Below, piece after piece: positions 1 to 11,132 of a DNA stretch of 38,834 bases (within the stretch, counting starts at the first letter, position 1; each line of letters begins with the position of its first letter). The translations under genes and the position numbers were made by a program. The stretch is from Heterostelium multicystogenum. Lineage: Eukaryota; Evosea; Eumycetozoa; Acytosteliales; Acytosteliaceae. The stretch is from the NCBI GenBank assembly GCA_003667245.1, contig RCNN01000181.1, forward strand, positions 1 through 38,834, read 5' to 3'. Below the pieces are notes generated by a model. It had not been told where the DNA came from. It searched no databases and saw only the letters and a program-made list of their open reading frames with translations.

Positions 1-1020
1 TCCAAAAGTTAATAGACAGTTGACCGGCATGGCTGAATTGTAGATCGGTCAGTACACTACGGAAAAAGCTGCCCAATGCAATGCAGTGTGACTCTCATCG
101 TCTTTGCAGGAAACAGACATTCCTTTGTAGATAAGAATAGCGTACGATATGTACATCTTGTTGGTTGGATGACGAAAGAAGCAGTGAGTTCAGTCCACGT
201 TTGTCGCGCTTGTAGATGTCGGCGCCATGTCCGACCCAAGTAGTAAACTAAATGTGGGTCGCCCGACAAGCATGCCCAGTGAAGTGGTGTCTGATTCTGG
301 GTCGGGTATTGGTATATCTTGCGGTCGGCACCTTTTGAAATCAGGTATTTTACTACGTTGAAAATGCTTTTCTGTAGCATGCCCATTTGCCAGTGCTGTA
401 TTTCCATTTTTCGTCGACCTCATTGATGAATGATCGCGTCATAATTGACGGGTACTTTGACGAAGATCTTATCAAAATACAGCGATAACTGATCCAAATC
501 TCCAAGTGCCTGCAAAATGTATCAATTCGCTAATCAAGAATGCTTTACTGTCACTATTTCCATTTCCATTTCCATTGATGTGCTTGTCAACCGAAACATT
601 TCCGCTTGCGGTATTTTTCAAATATCATCTGAAAATTCATCTTCATCACCATCGAATTCAAAATTATCCTCATTGTCATCGTTGACACGACCTTTTGAAT
701 GAAGTAAGAATGGTGATTATTATGATGATGTCCATTGGCACTGCACACCATTGCCATGAGAATGGCCATGACTGTTGTTTACTATTCATATTGCTAATGC
801 TATTCATTATATATCTCTTTTGTTAATCTACTCTTGACACCACTGTGACTGCTACTATCATTATTATACTATAATCTATATTATCTATATTATTATTATT
901 TGTAGTCGTACAATCAATATTATTGCTATTAATTACTATGATGTTCTGTGGATTTGTTGGTAGTGCTAACTGCTGTTGTTGTTTACTATTGCAGTTGCAG
1001 TTGGTGTGTGATTTTTTCAT
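1..1020 (-). CDS. Ankyrin-repeat protein (partial, frame-broken), possibly a HIP14/Akr1-like palmitoyltransferase N-terminus
   Basis: Reading leftwards, the three minus frames alternate to give one continuous ankyrin-repeat protein. NGNTAL lies near 410, a TPLHWACLSGDPHLVYYL repeat at about 230-285, GHGADIYKRDKRGLNSLL at about 185-225 and HTALHWAAF near 65-90. Upstream (about 430-800) an Asp/Glu-rich and His/Asn-rich stretch leads into ALGDLDQLSLYFD, a typical first ankyrin helix pair. A possible N-terminus with Gln/Asn runs starts at 1020 (MKKSHTNCNCNSKQQQQ). At least four single-base frame changes are needed, so this is either a pseudogene or error-rich sequence. The C-terminus lies beyond position 1. 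The repeat style recalls DHHC palmitoyltransferases with N-terminal ankyrins, but no DHHC domain is inside the window, so only 'ankyrin protein' is safe. The join between 823 and about 790 is uncertain. Confidence 0.6.
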
Positions 1021-2210
1021 TGAGATTCGATTTCCAATCCTATTGCAAGCGTTTTGATTGGCTATTTTTTTGCAATATTTTAAATTAATTTAAAATTGAA
1101 AATAAAATTTTAAAATGTTGGCTAAAAAATAATCTTGAGGACAAAGGAAGGTTCAATACCTGCGACCCAACCAACCGACCACCAATTATTATTAACTAAT
1201 AATAAAGAATTAATAATTTATATGTATAGCTTAATTGATAATTGATATGGTAATATTTATATGATTAAACAGTGTAGTGCTAATGATTGTGATGGATTTT
1301 GAGGAATTGAGGGATTGGTTAGTCGAAAGAAAGAGTTAATCATTTAGGGTTAAAAAATGAGAAAGAAACAAATCAAACCTCAATTTTTATTATTTTATAA
1401 TATTTTTGGAGCTTTGGGAATAAAATTTACTCAAAAAAATAAAATTAAAAAAATCATTTATATCTAGATACTTTTTTTCATATGAGATCATTTTATTTAT
1501 TTTGGGGATAGATGATTGATTGATTCTAAGTTGTGTTGGTGATGAAACATTACAAAATCAATCTTTTGAAACTCATCTAAATCAAACAATAATATTTAGC
1601 TTGTTTAATATTAAAATAATAGTATTATTATGTTTTCTAAAGATACAAATATTTTATTTATCTTTTATTTTTGGTTTAAATAAATAAATAAATAAATAAT
1701 CAACTCAATTCAATTCAAATTCAATATATAATATAGTTAAATTTTTTATTCATGTTTAGATTGATGTTCATCTCCATCTGGGGTTCTGGGTCATGCATTT
1801 GAATAATCCATGTTACTAAATTTTGTTTTTTGTCTTTTTAAGACTTTAATGATAAATTGTCGAATTTTCATAAGGTTATTTGGCACTGTTTTATTTAGAT
1901 TTTGTGGTGTAATTACAATTGTAAATTTTGACCAGTTTGAGAAAAAAAACCATGCCTTGATAACTTCAAATAAAACACACAATTTTGTGATTGGAAATTA
2001 ATAATTTATTTTTGGTTAAAAAATGATGATTTGATTAATATGGTTTATAACAGATGAGCTTGGATGTTCAAAAATCATTTATAACACTCTTTGTTTATTA
2101 ATATATTATCTCTCTCTCTATCTTTAAATTATTAGTATTAGTAATTATTATAACTATAATTATATTATCTATTTGTATTTGAATATTTGTATTTGTTAAT
2201 AAAAAATAAA
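1021..2210. promoter_or_regulatory. Gene-free AT-rich spacer between divergent genes
   Basis: No convincing coding region is visible here. The stretch is AT-rich with poly-A/T tracts and a TAAA tetranucleotide run near 1678-1697. It must hold the 5' regions of both the leftward ankyrin gene and the rightward Lys-rich gene. A CT-rich run (tctctctctatc) lies near 2110, about 100 bases before the start codon at 2211. No RNA gene was recognised. Confidence 0.5.
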
Positions 2211-3310
2211 ATGTCTGACAAACAAAGTGTGAGTAATAATCCTTCAAGTGGTAATACTACTACTACTGCTTCTGCTTCTGCTCCTACTGCTACCTCTTCC
2301 CCAGCAAAGTCTACTAGTAGTGGTAGTAATAATGCTACTCCCTCTGTTGATAGCTCTTTGTTCCAGAAATACATTGGACAGTCTACTGGTCTTTTCAAGG
2401 ATGGTGGTGTACTTGGACAGTGTTCCTTGTTTTGCCAAGATGTTCATTCAGTTCTCTACTGTAAGATCGTTCGAGCCAACCGAGTTGTCTTCCAAGCAGA
2501 CCAAGAAAGAGTTGGCCTGGTTTGGTCTAGACCAAGACAAGGAGAAGCAAGAGAAGAAGGATAAGAAGAACAAGGACAAGGAGGACAAGAAGGACAAGAA
2601 GAACAAGGACAAGGAAGACAAGAAGAAGAGCAAAGAAGAAAAGAAGAAGGATAAGAAAGATAAAAAGGAGAAGGGTGATAAGAAAGACAAAGACGAGAAG
2701 GATAAGAAGGACAAGAAGGATAAGAAGGATAAGAAAGACAAGAAAGAGAAGAAGGATAAGGGTGACAAGAAGGAGAAGTTGTCTAAGGAGGAGAAGAAGA
2801 AGGCAAAGGAAGACAAGAAGAAGAACAAGGAGGAGTTGAAGACCAAGAGCAAGGAAGACAAGAAATCCAAAAAGGAGGACAAGAAGAAGGCCAAGCAAGA
2901 GAAGAAGGATGCCAAGAGAGAAGTTGGATTGACTGAAAAGGTTATCAAGCAAACTCAAGGTATGTAACACATCTAGCATTTATAAATGAATAGAGGTAAG
3001 CGGTCAAACTAACAAAAATTCAATAGCTATGTTGGAGAACAATGACAAGTCCATTTCCATGTTTGCACCATGCATGCAATTGGTAAAGTGTGCACAAGAC
3101 GACTCTGAGTGCAGACGTTTGAAGGAGGTATCGATGTTGAAGCTCCAAAGTGAAGCATGTTTCTCACAATATCTTGGACAATTGATCAACTGCCAAAAGC
3201 TAGGACTTGGTAAATGTATCAGCCGTAACCTTGGTCTCGCAGTCACCTGCAAAAACTTGGCCGCCAAATCATCACCATTGGGCAACTCGATCTTTGCTAC
3301 CAACTACTAA
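2211..3310 (+). CDS. Lys-rich low-complexity protein with Cys-containing N- and C-terminal segments; unknown function
   Basis: The start at 2211 (aataaaATGtctgac) fits the A-rich leader usual in dictyostelids. The first 55 residues are Ser/Thr/Asn/Ala-rich. A short segment with LGQCSLFCQDVHSVLYC follows, then about 150 residues almost wholly of KDKK/KEDKK-type repeats. An intron at 2960-3026 (GTATGT...AG) joins QTQ to AMLENNDKS. The last exon encodes a compact 90-residue tail with six Cys (CMQLVKC, ECRR, EACF, INCQK, GKCIS) plus one in VTCKN, ending at TAA 3308. One extra A near 2466 splits the frame (CK|SFEPTEL). I do not recognise the family. The paired-Cys tail is loosely reminiscent of small helical-hairpin Cys domains, but spacing is not diagnostic. 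No signal peptide is visible. Confidence 0.7.
2960..3026 (+). other. Intron
   Basis: A GTATGT donor at 2960 and a CAATAG acceptor ending at 3026 join the Lys-rich exon in frame to the Cys-rich tail (QTQ|AMLEN). Length 67 bp. Confidence 0.8.
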
Positions 3311-3689
3311 GCCAAGTTGCAATGTATGACATACAGGTTGTTTGTTTTCTGACGAGACAAATAAGCAGACGACAGATAATCTTCATATTTACATCTTTAA
3401 ACCAATGTATATATAAATTCATTCATCATTCATCATAGAAGTCATCCACCCAGTTACAGAGCTGTTTTTTTAATTAACAGTTTTATTGACTTTAATTAGG
3501 AAATATAGCCTTCAACTTATTTTACTTAGTTGTGACATTTTTCCCAAAATTGATTGATTGGTCATCAAAGACCTCCATAGTTGTTATTGCGTTGATTTAT
3601 CATGTTTTCTATTTTTATAGAGTGAAATAGACTTTTTGATGATTCCTTGTCTCTTTGTAGGTTGGGTGTCCTCTGTTGGTTGCTGATTC
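3311..3689. other. Convergent 3' intergenic region
   Basis: The 3' flanks of two convergent genes meet here. The sequence is AT-rich with possible AATAAA-like signals. No gene is supported. Short open frames reading leftwards through 3565-3790 may be the true C-terminus of the minus-strand neighbour in another frame. Confidence 0.4.
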
Positions 3690-5181
3690 TTACGAGCTGA
3701 TGTTGTGATGTCCAAAGTCGATGATGAATATTTTCTTGAATAGTAATAATAATAATAACCAACATATATCGGATAATGTACACTTGACAAACAATAGTTT
3801 TTGTGATTTGTTCATCTTTCTCTTGAGTTTGCTTCTACCTTTGTCTCTAAATTCAATTACAATGGTCTGTAGTGATGCACATCCATCAAGCATTTGAACA
3901 AATGGTTTAATCTTATTTCTTGGGATGGCCTCACAAAGCGATAGTCCTATGGTCAGATGTTGCAATCTCTCGCCCATAAAAAGTCTCTCAAGATGAATGA
4001 AATCAGAACTTACTTCTGCCGAGGGATTGGCATAAGAATGGAGTTCAATTCTCTTTAAGCCAGTGTGTTGCATGTCAACAGAATTTAACCAATTCGAATG
4101 AGCGGGTAACAATATGCTAATCGAAAGCACTTCTAGCTGCGCTCCAAAGTACTTGGTTGGATTCAACAGTATCTGATAGTTATTTTCCTGCCTATGAAAA
4201 TACTCCAAATTTCTGACATATAATTTCTTTAATGTTTTATTGGCACCTGCACCAAACTCCTTGGCTTCTAAGTTGTCTGGGTAAACAATGTAATAGGACT
4301 GGCTGATCCTCAACTTTTCTACGGAAGGATTGGAAATAATCCAAGATATGACAGTATCATTACCGTCAAAACTAAGTTGAACAGATTTCAGTGTCTTGGT
4401 CACCGATATGAAGCTCAGGAGCTCGGGTATGAGCTCGCTATCTTGTATTGAAAATGAAACCTTTGTCAGAAGCTTACAGGATCCTAAGAATCGAATCAAA
4501 CCATCATATGCACTATGGTATAGAATGATTTGAAATTCTCTTAGTGTGTCAGCACAAACTGGGAAAGAGACTGGCTGTTGTTTGCTCCAACTCCATCCTA
4601 AGCGCTCTAAGCATGGTTCTTTCAATAGTCTTTCTCGAATCGATATCGCATGGACTTCGTCTTTGAAAGGAGTGACATTGATGCTTGGGAAGTACCTAAT
4701 TGGCACGGTTATCCTCTTTAAAGCATGATCAAAGCCTGCTTCTATCGCTGCTGTTGAGGTACCTTCAAATGCAATAGGCCTGCCAACCCGATTGATCACA
4801 TCGGCAATCGGTTGGAAAACATATGCTTGCGGAAAGTACCTGAAGCGTAATGCAATATCATAGTTGGTGCACACCGTTGGCAAGAGTTTGTATAGATCAT
4901 TTTTGTTGTTCTGATGATCAAACATCTTCCTTATCAAAGTGATAAGAAGTCACATCCAGTATAATGTTTCTAACGCCATTGAATACACAATTTGGATTGA
5001 GCAGATGATCAATCATGTCACCAGGCGATGTCATTGAGATCACAAACTTGTTTCCAACAACATCCTTCATAAATTCAAACCATCGTTTTGATACCAAGTT
5101 AAGAGATAGTCTCCATTTTAAAACTAAACACTTATCATTAAACAATATATTAAATATATATCTTTGTAAATACAATACCAT
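3690..5181 (-). CDS. F-box/leucine-rich-like protein of dictyostelid type
   Basis: The minus-strand start at 5181 gives MVLYLQRYIFNILFNDKCLV followed by LKWRLSLNLVSKRWFEFM. This is the degenerate N-terminal F-box-like motif seen in large dictyostelid paralogue families, in which such proteins are thought to act as substrate receptors of SCF ubiquitin ligases. The rest (from about residue 90) has spaced Leu/Ile segments such as LKSVQLSFDG, VEKLRISQSY, LKKLYVRNLE, LEVLSISILL and LKRIELHSY, consistent with leucine-rich repeats. The frame shifts by one base near 4920-4937, where HFDKEDV should join FDHQNNKNDL. The final 40 residues (LLLLLFKKIF onward) are poor in LRR character, so the stop may be wrong or an intron missed. 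Partner and substrate cannot be inferred. Confidence 0.65.
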
Positions 5182-5399
5182 ACTACTACTACTACTACTT
5201 ATTATTAGTATTAGTATTAGTATTATTATTTCTATTGTTATTGTTTTGAAACATCTTGAAATTATTGATATTTTCTAAAAAACAAAAAGTCCTAAAAACT
5301 AAACTATCCAAAGTAATATAAAAGTAATCTAAGAAGCTTTTACGCTTGGAAAAGTAAACTGTTCTCTTGTTGATCTGAAACTCATTTGACTCGAGAGTG
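5182..5399. promoter_or_regulatory. Divergent promoter region with TAC/TAT trinucleotide microsatellite
   Basis: This 218-bp spacer separates the start codons of two divergent genes, so it must hold both promoters. It contains a (TAC)n run turning into (TTA/GTA)n at about 5182-5230 and AT-rich tracts after it. No defined transcription-factor site is claimed. Confidence 0.5.
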
Positions 5400-8375
5400 A
5401 TGTTTACTCTTAATATGGAGGCGGTCACACAGAGCAATGATGGCAATGGTGTACCCGATACGAATGCTAATGCTAACACATTGTCGTTCCAATTTGCAGA
5501 CACCGATAGCTACAAGCAAGAGATCAATGAATTGTATTCCTATGCTGAGTTGTCTTTACTTAGAAAACTAGATATACCTCACCTCTTTAATACTCTATTA
5601 GAGAAATGTAAATACTACTACTACTACTGCTATCATCATCCTTAAAGCTAACTAGCTAGTTAATATTTAGATAGAGAGACAGTGTACAGTGGTCGGATTT
5701 AAGTGAAAGAGATCGATTGGATTTTATAGAGAATGTCTTGTCTAGTTTGGAATGCTCACCTAATAGCTCTCCTGAGCACTATCAGAGATACTTGACAAAT
5801 GTGAGAATCTTGCTGTTTATTGCACAGGGATGCAGCTACCCTCTCAACCAACAGCCAGACCAAATTCAACATAACGACCATGTTGCATCAATGTCAATTG
5901 CCAATTCAAAGCTTATGCGATCGACCAATGCGATATCAATTCTATTGAAATCATTAGTACTTGCATCCAAGTATGTCTATCTCTAGATGTATATATCATT
6001 ATATCTAAGTTCCTACATACTAACGAAAGGTATGATGTAGTTTATCGAATAGTAATAGTGTAAATGATGAATCACAGCAACAGCAACAGCAACAACAGCA
6101 ACAGCATCGTGTTAAAGGAAATAAGACACCACAAAGATCAATACAAAGAGAGCGGATCACCTTATGTCTTTGCTGCTCAATATAATATATCATATTATAG
6201 TTGCCAATCAGGATGACCCAACATTCCAAGAGGACTTGCAACAACTCGAAGAAGAGAATGATATCATTGCCAACATGCTCGACCTAACCTTACAGTTTAA
6301 TGAGATTGAAGGCAATCGCTATCCTATCAAAAAGATACTTCTTGTCCTCTGGAAATCAATGATAGTGCTATTTGGTGATTCAAACAACTGAATGAAATGA
6401 AAGAAAAGAGATTGCAGCAAATCAACTATAAAGTAATGCATCATCACAATACAACTCTATAGACTGAGTCTTCTTCTCTACTAACGCTTGGTTAATTGAT
6501 TTAAAGATACACCAAAAACCTCACCTTATGATGTCTACAGCTTCATCAAAGCAACCAATAGATTTCACCATCATTTGAGGAATGCAGAAACACACAAAGT
6601 CACATCACATCTAATTCATACGAATGGCGCATCCTCGACTTCACCCAATCCCATTGCTTCTCTTGCCAACAAGAAGTATGATATGTTCAAGCTGCCCAAT
6701 GCACTGGGTGACTCACTACGTGTGCTGGAGAAGAATCTGTATCTCCCCCTCAGCTATACAACGATATAGGTGTCGCCATTCCTCCCGCTTTACAAAACAA
6801 TAATCATTCCAGCGCTGGCTCGGAAGGTCCAGAGTTTCTTCCCAGATTGCTGGACGATAGGCTAAAGCATTCAGTGTTTGAGCGATTCTATTCTTCAAAT
6901 ATCAATAGTTTGTCCAAGTATATTATTCTATTCCTTAAGATGCTTTTGGCTGCACTACCAGGAGTAAAGAGCTATACAGGTCCAATCAATCTTATGTCTG
7001 AAATTGTTATTGGTATGAAATACGAGATAGAGTCTATTACTATAGATAGCATTAGACTAATATCTTTGTTTTATAATTATACAGATTCACCATCACCTGG
7101 ACATTCAGCAAGTTTAGTTGAGACAATGCAGTCAGCAGTTGATTTTCTTAGACACAAAGAAATCATTTCTAAATCTTTGTTGGCTATATTATTATTAATG
7201 CTAAAGAATTGCTAAATATAATCGTAAGTATACCTATCAATCATATGATACATTTTCCATAAATATTGGAAGTTGGCTAATTGCTATTTATTCATGTTCA
7301 TAAAGAAATATTACAATTTGAATACATTACACAGATAATCTATGAATCGAATGGATTGGTATTGTTATATAAGCATCTTTCACATGAATCAATTGAGAAA
7401 TATATTATGGCACAAAACAATGTATTGTCAGAGGAATTCTACCCATCAAGTTTGGAGCAATTAAAGAATTGTAAATATGAAATCACATGACCGACTTTAA
7501 ATAATCCACTAATATTGGTTTGATAACATCCTATATTATTTATAGCTGAAGTGTTGGAGAAATATATTTAGTACTGTTTGTGTATTGAGGATCATCCAAA
7601 AGATCTCAAAATTACAATCCATCAAGATTTACAGTGATTACACCAACAAAAGCAGTTGTAAGTTATAATTATTTAATTCATTATCGAAATGTTGGCATTT
7701 ATTCATTCCAAACTAATCCAATTTAATATCGTTTAGAATATACTTAAGAAGTATTCTGTAATAGAACAAAAGTTTATAAAATTGTATAGTTTAAAGATTA
7801 TGAAGAATTTGATTCCATATCTAACAAGGAAAATGGAGACAAAGTAAGTTGACCAACTTGGACCAAATCCTACCATTTTTACTGACCTCTTCCAAAGACA
7901 ATATGAAAGTAATAACAGATATATTTCTGGAGGTACCAATTCATATTAATGATGTTTGGCTGTCTACTCAAAGCGAACTAACTCTACAACAATCAACAGT
8001 AAGTATTCATCAAGTTCATTTTTGTTTTTGATTGTTTATTAACTCTTGGAGTAGGAAATGGAATTAGCAATTTCAGATAGAATTGAAGAATATCATCAAA
8101 AGAATTATGAACAGTGGTATGACCATAAGAAAGGTGGAGCATTGAAATACTCTTTTGACAACCAGTTGGGTATGAATGAAATTGACTTTTTGTACAATAA
8201 TTTCGAGCTCACATCCGATGAAAAGGAGCAATCTGCCGATTTAGCAGAACTATTCGCTGACCAATCCTCAGTAATTTCAGTTACCGACAAACTAGAAGAT
8301 GCACTTCTCTTTGAGAAATGGAACTTACATCAACCAATGTTTTCACTAAGAGATCCATTTAAAGAGGAAGAATAA
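5400..8375 (+). CDS. fam40: STRIP1/2 (FAM40, yeast Far11-like) subunit of the STRIPAK complex
   Basis: STRIP proteins are helical scaffolds of the STRIPAK phosphatase-kinase complex (PP2A, striatin, MST kinases, MOB4). The match runs along the gene: FADTDSYKQEINELYSYAE near 5490 (the N1221 domain start), LLNIIYHIIVANQ near 6170, YPIKKILLVLWKS near 6330, a RHKEIISKSLLAILLLMLK stretch near 7150, LQFEYITQIIYESNG near 7316, CWRNIFSTVCVLRI from 7552, ILKKYSVIEQKFIKLYS near 7740 and the acidic C-terminal exon 8055-8375. Splice signals are visible at 5608, 5971-6040, 6433-6506, 7013-7084, 7224, 7471-7545, 7658-7736, 7844 and 7999-8054. Single-base frame changes near 6165, 6388 and 6510 and after about 6770 break the reading frame. 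Exons alone amount to roughly the usual FAM40 size. The start could also be ATG 5415. Confidence 0.85.
5971..6040 (+). other. Intron of the STRIP gene
   Basis: The GTATGT donor at 5971 and the GTAG acceptor ending at 6040 join LVLAS to NLSNSNSV in frame. A CAG/CAA run coding polyglutamine follows immediately in the next exon. Confidence 0.7.
7013..7084 (+). other. 72-bp stopless intron of the STRIP gene
   Basis: GTATGA...ACAG is 72 bp, a multiple of three, and has no in-frame stop, so translation reads through it. Removing it joins EIVI to DSPSPGHSASLV and restores the spacing seen in animal STRIP proteins between the INI motif and the RHKE motif. The extra residues (beginning GMKYEIES) have no counterpart there. 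Confidence 0.65.
7999..8054 (+). other. Last intron of the STRIP gene
   Basis: The GTAAGT donor at 7999 and the GTAG acceptor ending at 8054 join LTLQQST to EMELAISDR in frame. Confidence 0.75.
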
Positions 8376-8409
8376 ATATAAATTGCTTCAATCGGATACA
8401 ATAATAATT

Positions 8410-8595
8410 TTATGCAATAACAATAGAGTTTGAGTATAATTTGTCAAAGTTGGATTTATCATAAAAGTTTATTCACCATCAAAAAACTGAAATCCAACTA
8501 GAACAAATCCAAATTTAGGTAATCATTTGGAGTAAGAAATAATCTTTCATTCATCTGATTTTGAAAGTCCAATAGGTGTAAGAATGAGGAGACAA
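8410..8595 (-). pseudogene. Degenerate 3' fragment of the large GTPase 'L'
   Basis: The plus-strand text here (gagtataatttgtcaaag, then ggatttatcataaa, then tgattttgaaagtccaa) repeats 11153-11325 and 16770-16938, which encode the C-terminus of L on the minus strand. The copy has many small differences and deletions and no long open frame. It is a relic that abuts a truncated G copy in the same orientation. Confidence 0.8.
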
Positions 8596-8597
8596 AC

Positions 8598-8955
8598 TCA
8601 GTGAATAATTTTGTTGATTTTGGTTCTAATTTTTTGAATACTTTTAGAAAGCTCCTCAACGGTTTCCATCGAATAGTTCCAATCTAATGATCTTTGTTTT
8701 TGTTGACGAGAATTGAGAGCACTGTATTCTTGACCAAAGCAGAGTTTTGCATGGGGAAGTTTTTGACCATTTTCTTCGACACCAGGAATTTTCAAGTGAC
8801 TCTAAATTAAAGATTGGCTCAGAACAGAATGTCAAGATGACAATAGTATTCTCAAATAGATCGTCTGGTAAGTTATTCTTAAGACAGGTGATGACGTATT
8901 TAAGATCATCAGTTAAGACGTGATTCTGATCCATTGATGACAAGTACAACACTGT
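8598..8955 (-). pseudogene. 5'-deleted copy of the AIG1-like GTPase 'G' (G')
   Basis: Two minus frames give LTDDLKYVITCLKNNLPDD, then VILTFCSEPIFNLESLE, and after a one-base shift IPGVEENGQ, then EYSALNSRQQKQRSLDWNYS. All match the central part of the G genes at 9492 and 15045. The P-loop, Switch/DTPG region and Cys/His cluster are missing. The 5' leader is joined directly to codons that in intact G follow the DTPGFGD motif. A one-base insertion near the junction places an ATG (MDQNHVLTDDL) in frame. The piece is probably non-functional as a GTPase, but a short product cannot be excluded. Confidence 0.85.
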
Positions 8956-8965
8956 TCAAATAAAC

Positions 8966-9236
8966 AAATAAAAGTTTCTTTTGATCATCAATAAATGATG
9001 ATACTCTCAGTGTTTAATAATTACATTTTCATTTCTTATTTAATAAAAGTTAATCACAGTGTTTTCTGGTATTGTTGTATTTTTGGGTTCACAATGAATT
9101 GAAAGAATTTTATGGGGATCTATCAGAGTCAATACACCAAATTTTTATCATGAGCTTTTGGAGGGTGATCTTTGATCAAAAGATGATCATGGTGTGTGTT
9201 TAAATATTATATCAAAAGAATAATAATTTGTTAACC
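8966..9236. repeat. Inverted copy of the G/L intergenic promoter region
   Basis: These about 270 bases are the reverse complement of about 14696-14968, with few differences. Shared blocks include ttgatcatcaataaatgatg, ctcagtgtttaataa, gtattgttgtatttttgggt and gatctttgatcaaaagatga. In the other copy this DNA lies between the L start (14593) and the G2 start (15045), so it carries promoter DNA. Here it faces the truncated G' copy. Confidence 0.85.
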
Positions 9237-9491
9237 AATGAGGTGTGGATCATGTATTCAGAATGAAATTCTTAATCTTTGTTTCTTTAACAATATCAAA
9301 GGTTAGAAAACCAAAAAATACAAAAATATAATTAATTATTAGACACTGAGATCATCTAAATTAATTGATGATCAAAAACAAACTTAAAATTTGTATTTAA
9401 TTGCTCATTATTATTATTATTATTGGTATATTAGTTTAAAATCCTTTTATTCATAATCGTAATTCACCAAAATTATTTTGTAAGAAAATCC
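9237..9491 (+). promoter_or_regulatory. L-leader remnant joined to the 5' region of G copy 1
   Basis: 9237-9310 resembles, more weakly, the reverse complement of the L leader (14620-14695; shared aatgaaattctt). From about 9340 the sequence resembles 14930-15030 in direct orientation: cactgagatcatc, attgatgatcaaaa, and an ATT repeat at 9408-9425. It therefore supplies the G1 promoter and leader. A junction between the two repeat arms must lie near 9310-9340. Confidence 0.65.
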
Positions 9492-11048
9492 ATGGACATA
9501 GAAGATAATATTAACAAAGAGCATAATATTTTGTTGATCGGGAAAACAGGATCAGGTATATTCTAAGTTGCAATTAGGAGTTCATAATAAATTCTTATCA
9601 TAATATTATTTAAATAGGTAAATCAACATTTATAAATACTGTTGCTAATTACTTTTTCAAGGGAGGAGTTCAAAAACTTTTCATTGCAATTCCAAACCAA
9701 CATCACCCACTCCAAAATTGTATGGAACATGTAAAACCAACTGAGAATAGCACTAAAAATCAAGGTGAAAGTCAAACCAATGTATGTTCAATATACAAGT
9801 TCTCTCACAAGTCTGAGACATACAACTTCATTGATACTCCAGGATTTGGTGACACCAGAGGCCGATTGAGAGATGATGACAACATCACCAATATCTTGGA
9901 GACTGTCATCAAACAATCTAATTTGACCAGTGTTGTACTTGTCATCAATGGATCAGAATCACGTCTAACTGATGATCTTAAATACGTCATCACCTGTCTT
10001 AAGAATAACTTACCAGACGATCTATTTGAGAATACTATTGTCTGTTCACAAATTGCTCTGATCCAAACTTTAATTTAGAGTCACTTGAAATTCCTGGTGT
10101 CGAAGAAAAGGGTCGAAACTTCGCAGTGCAGAGCTCTGCTTTTGGTCAAGAATACAGTGCTCTCAATTCTCGTCAACAAAAACAAAGATCATTAGATTGG
10201 AACTATTCTATGGAAACCGTTGAGGAACTTCTAGAAGTATTCAAAAAAATTAGAACCAATATCAACAAAATTATTCTATGACATAGCCATAGGAAGAGAA
10301 ACTATTACCAAGCTTCTTCATGAAACTATTAGCTTAATCATTTTCTCTCTTCGTATTAATAACATTATTAATGATCTAGACAGTTATCACTTAAACCTAG
10401 GTACCCAAGTCATAAAGAGAATTGAATTCGAACCAACTGAGGTGCCAAACCTCATTTGTATGCTCTGTAACAAAGTTTGCCATTCCGGATGTACTTTAAA
10501 TACCGTCCACAACATACATTGCACATCGATTCCATTTATAGGAAATTGTAAAGTTTGTAATTGTAATTCAAAGAAACACTACCACTCATTTTATAAGTTG
10601 GTTGAGTGTGAGAGAACAGTTAAATATGTGCTTGAAGAGATGAACAAAAAGGATAACTCTGTTATAGAGGCATCTACTATTACCAACAAGAATTATATTG
10701 TTAATAGTGAGAATCCAGATGAGATATTTGTCTCCTTTAGATACATAAAGGAATTGGACAACACCAAAGTCAAAAAAGATTCCTTTACCATCCAAAACAT
10801 CCAGACAAATATTGAGAGTTTGAAAAGAGAAGTTGATCAATATCAAGTCAGTTTGTAGTGGATACGATCTCAATGAAATCGACAAGAGAATCAAGCAAAT
10901 CGAAGTCAAAGTAGGCCCAACACTAAAGTGTGAAGGAATACGTGAAGAATTTGATGCTGAGATGACCACCATCAAGAAAAAGATTGATGAAATTAAGGAA
11001 ATGTATAAAAAACCAGCAATTGTTTTCATGATCAACACAAACTTTTGA
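9492..11048 (+). pseudogene. AIG1-like P-loop GTPase G, copy 1 (frame-broken)
   Basis: The start ATG 9492 gives MDIEDNINKEHNILLIGKTG. An intron at 9556-9617 falls inside the P-loop (GKTGSG|KST). The second exon then follows G copy 2 almost residue for residue: CSIYKFSHKSETYNFIDTPG near 9787-9842 and VLVINGSESRLTDDLKYVI near 9940. After FENTIV the sequence differs by a small deletion and reshuffling, and a stop follows at 10076. Coding similarity resumes in other frames: IPGVEEKGRNF, DWNYSMETVEELLEVF, then NLICMLCNKVCHSGC with CKVCNCNSKKHYH, then a coiled-coil tail EIDKRIKQIEVKVG ending at 11048. At least four breaks relative to copy 2 make this a likely pseudogene, though assembly error could explain some. 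Confidence 0.8.
9556..9617 (+). other. P-loop intron of G copy 1
   Basis: The GTATAT donor and ATAG acceptor split the Gly codon directly before the P-loop Lys (G|GT AAA). Length 62 bp. The same position is used in G copy 2 and in L. Confidence 0.85.
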
Positions 11049-11132
11049 AAAGATGATGATCTTGACTTATAATATTATTATAATAATATAAATAATTAAA
11101 ATTCAGGATACTGTAATTAAAACCAGAAGTTT

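Noticed and set aside
2448..2979. Long Leu/Ser/Phe-rich open frames on the minus strand
   Set aside because: They are antisense of the Lys-rich repeat (AAG read backwards gives CTT). Low-complexity artefacts, not genes.
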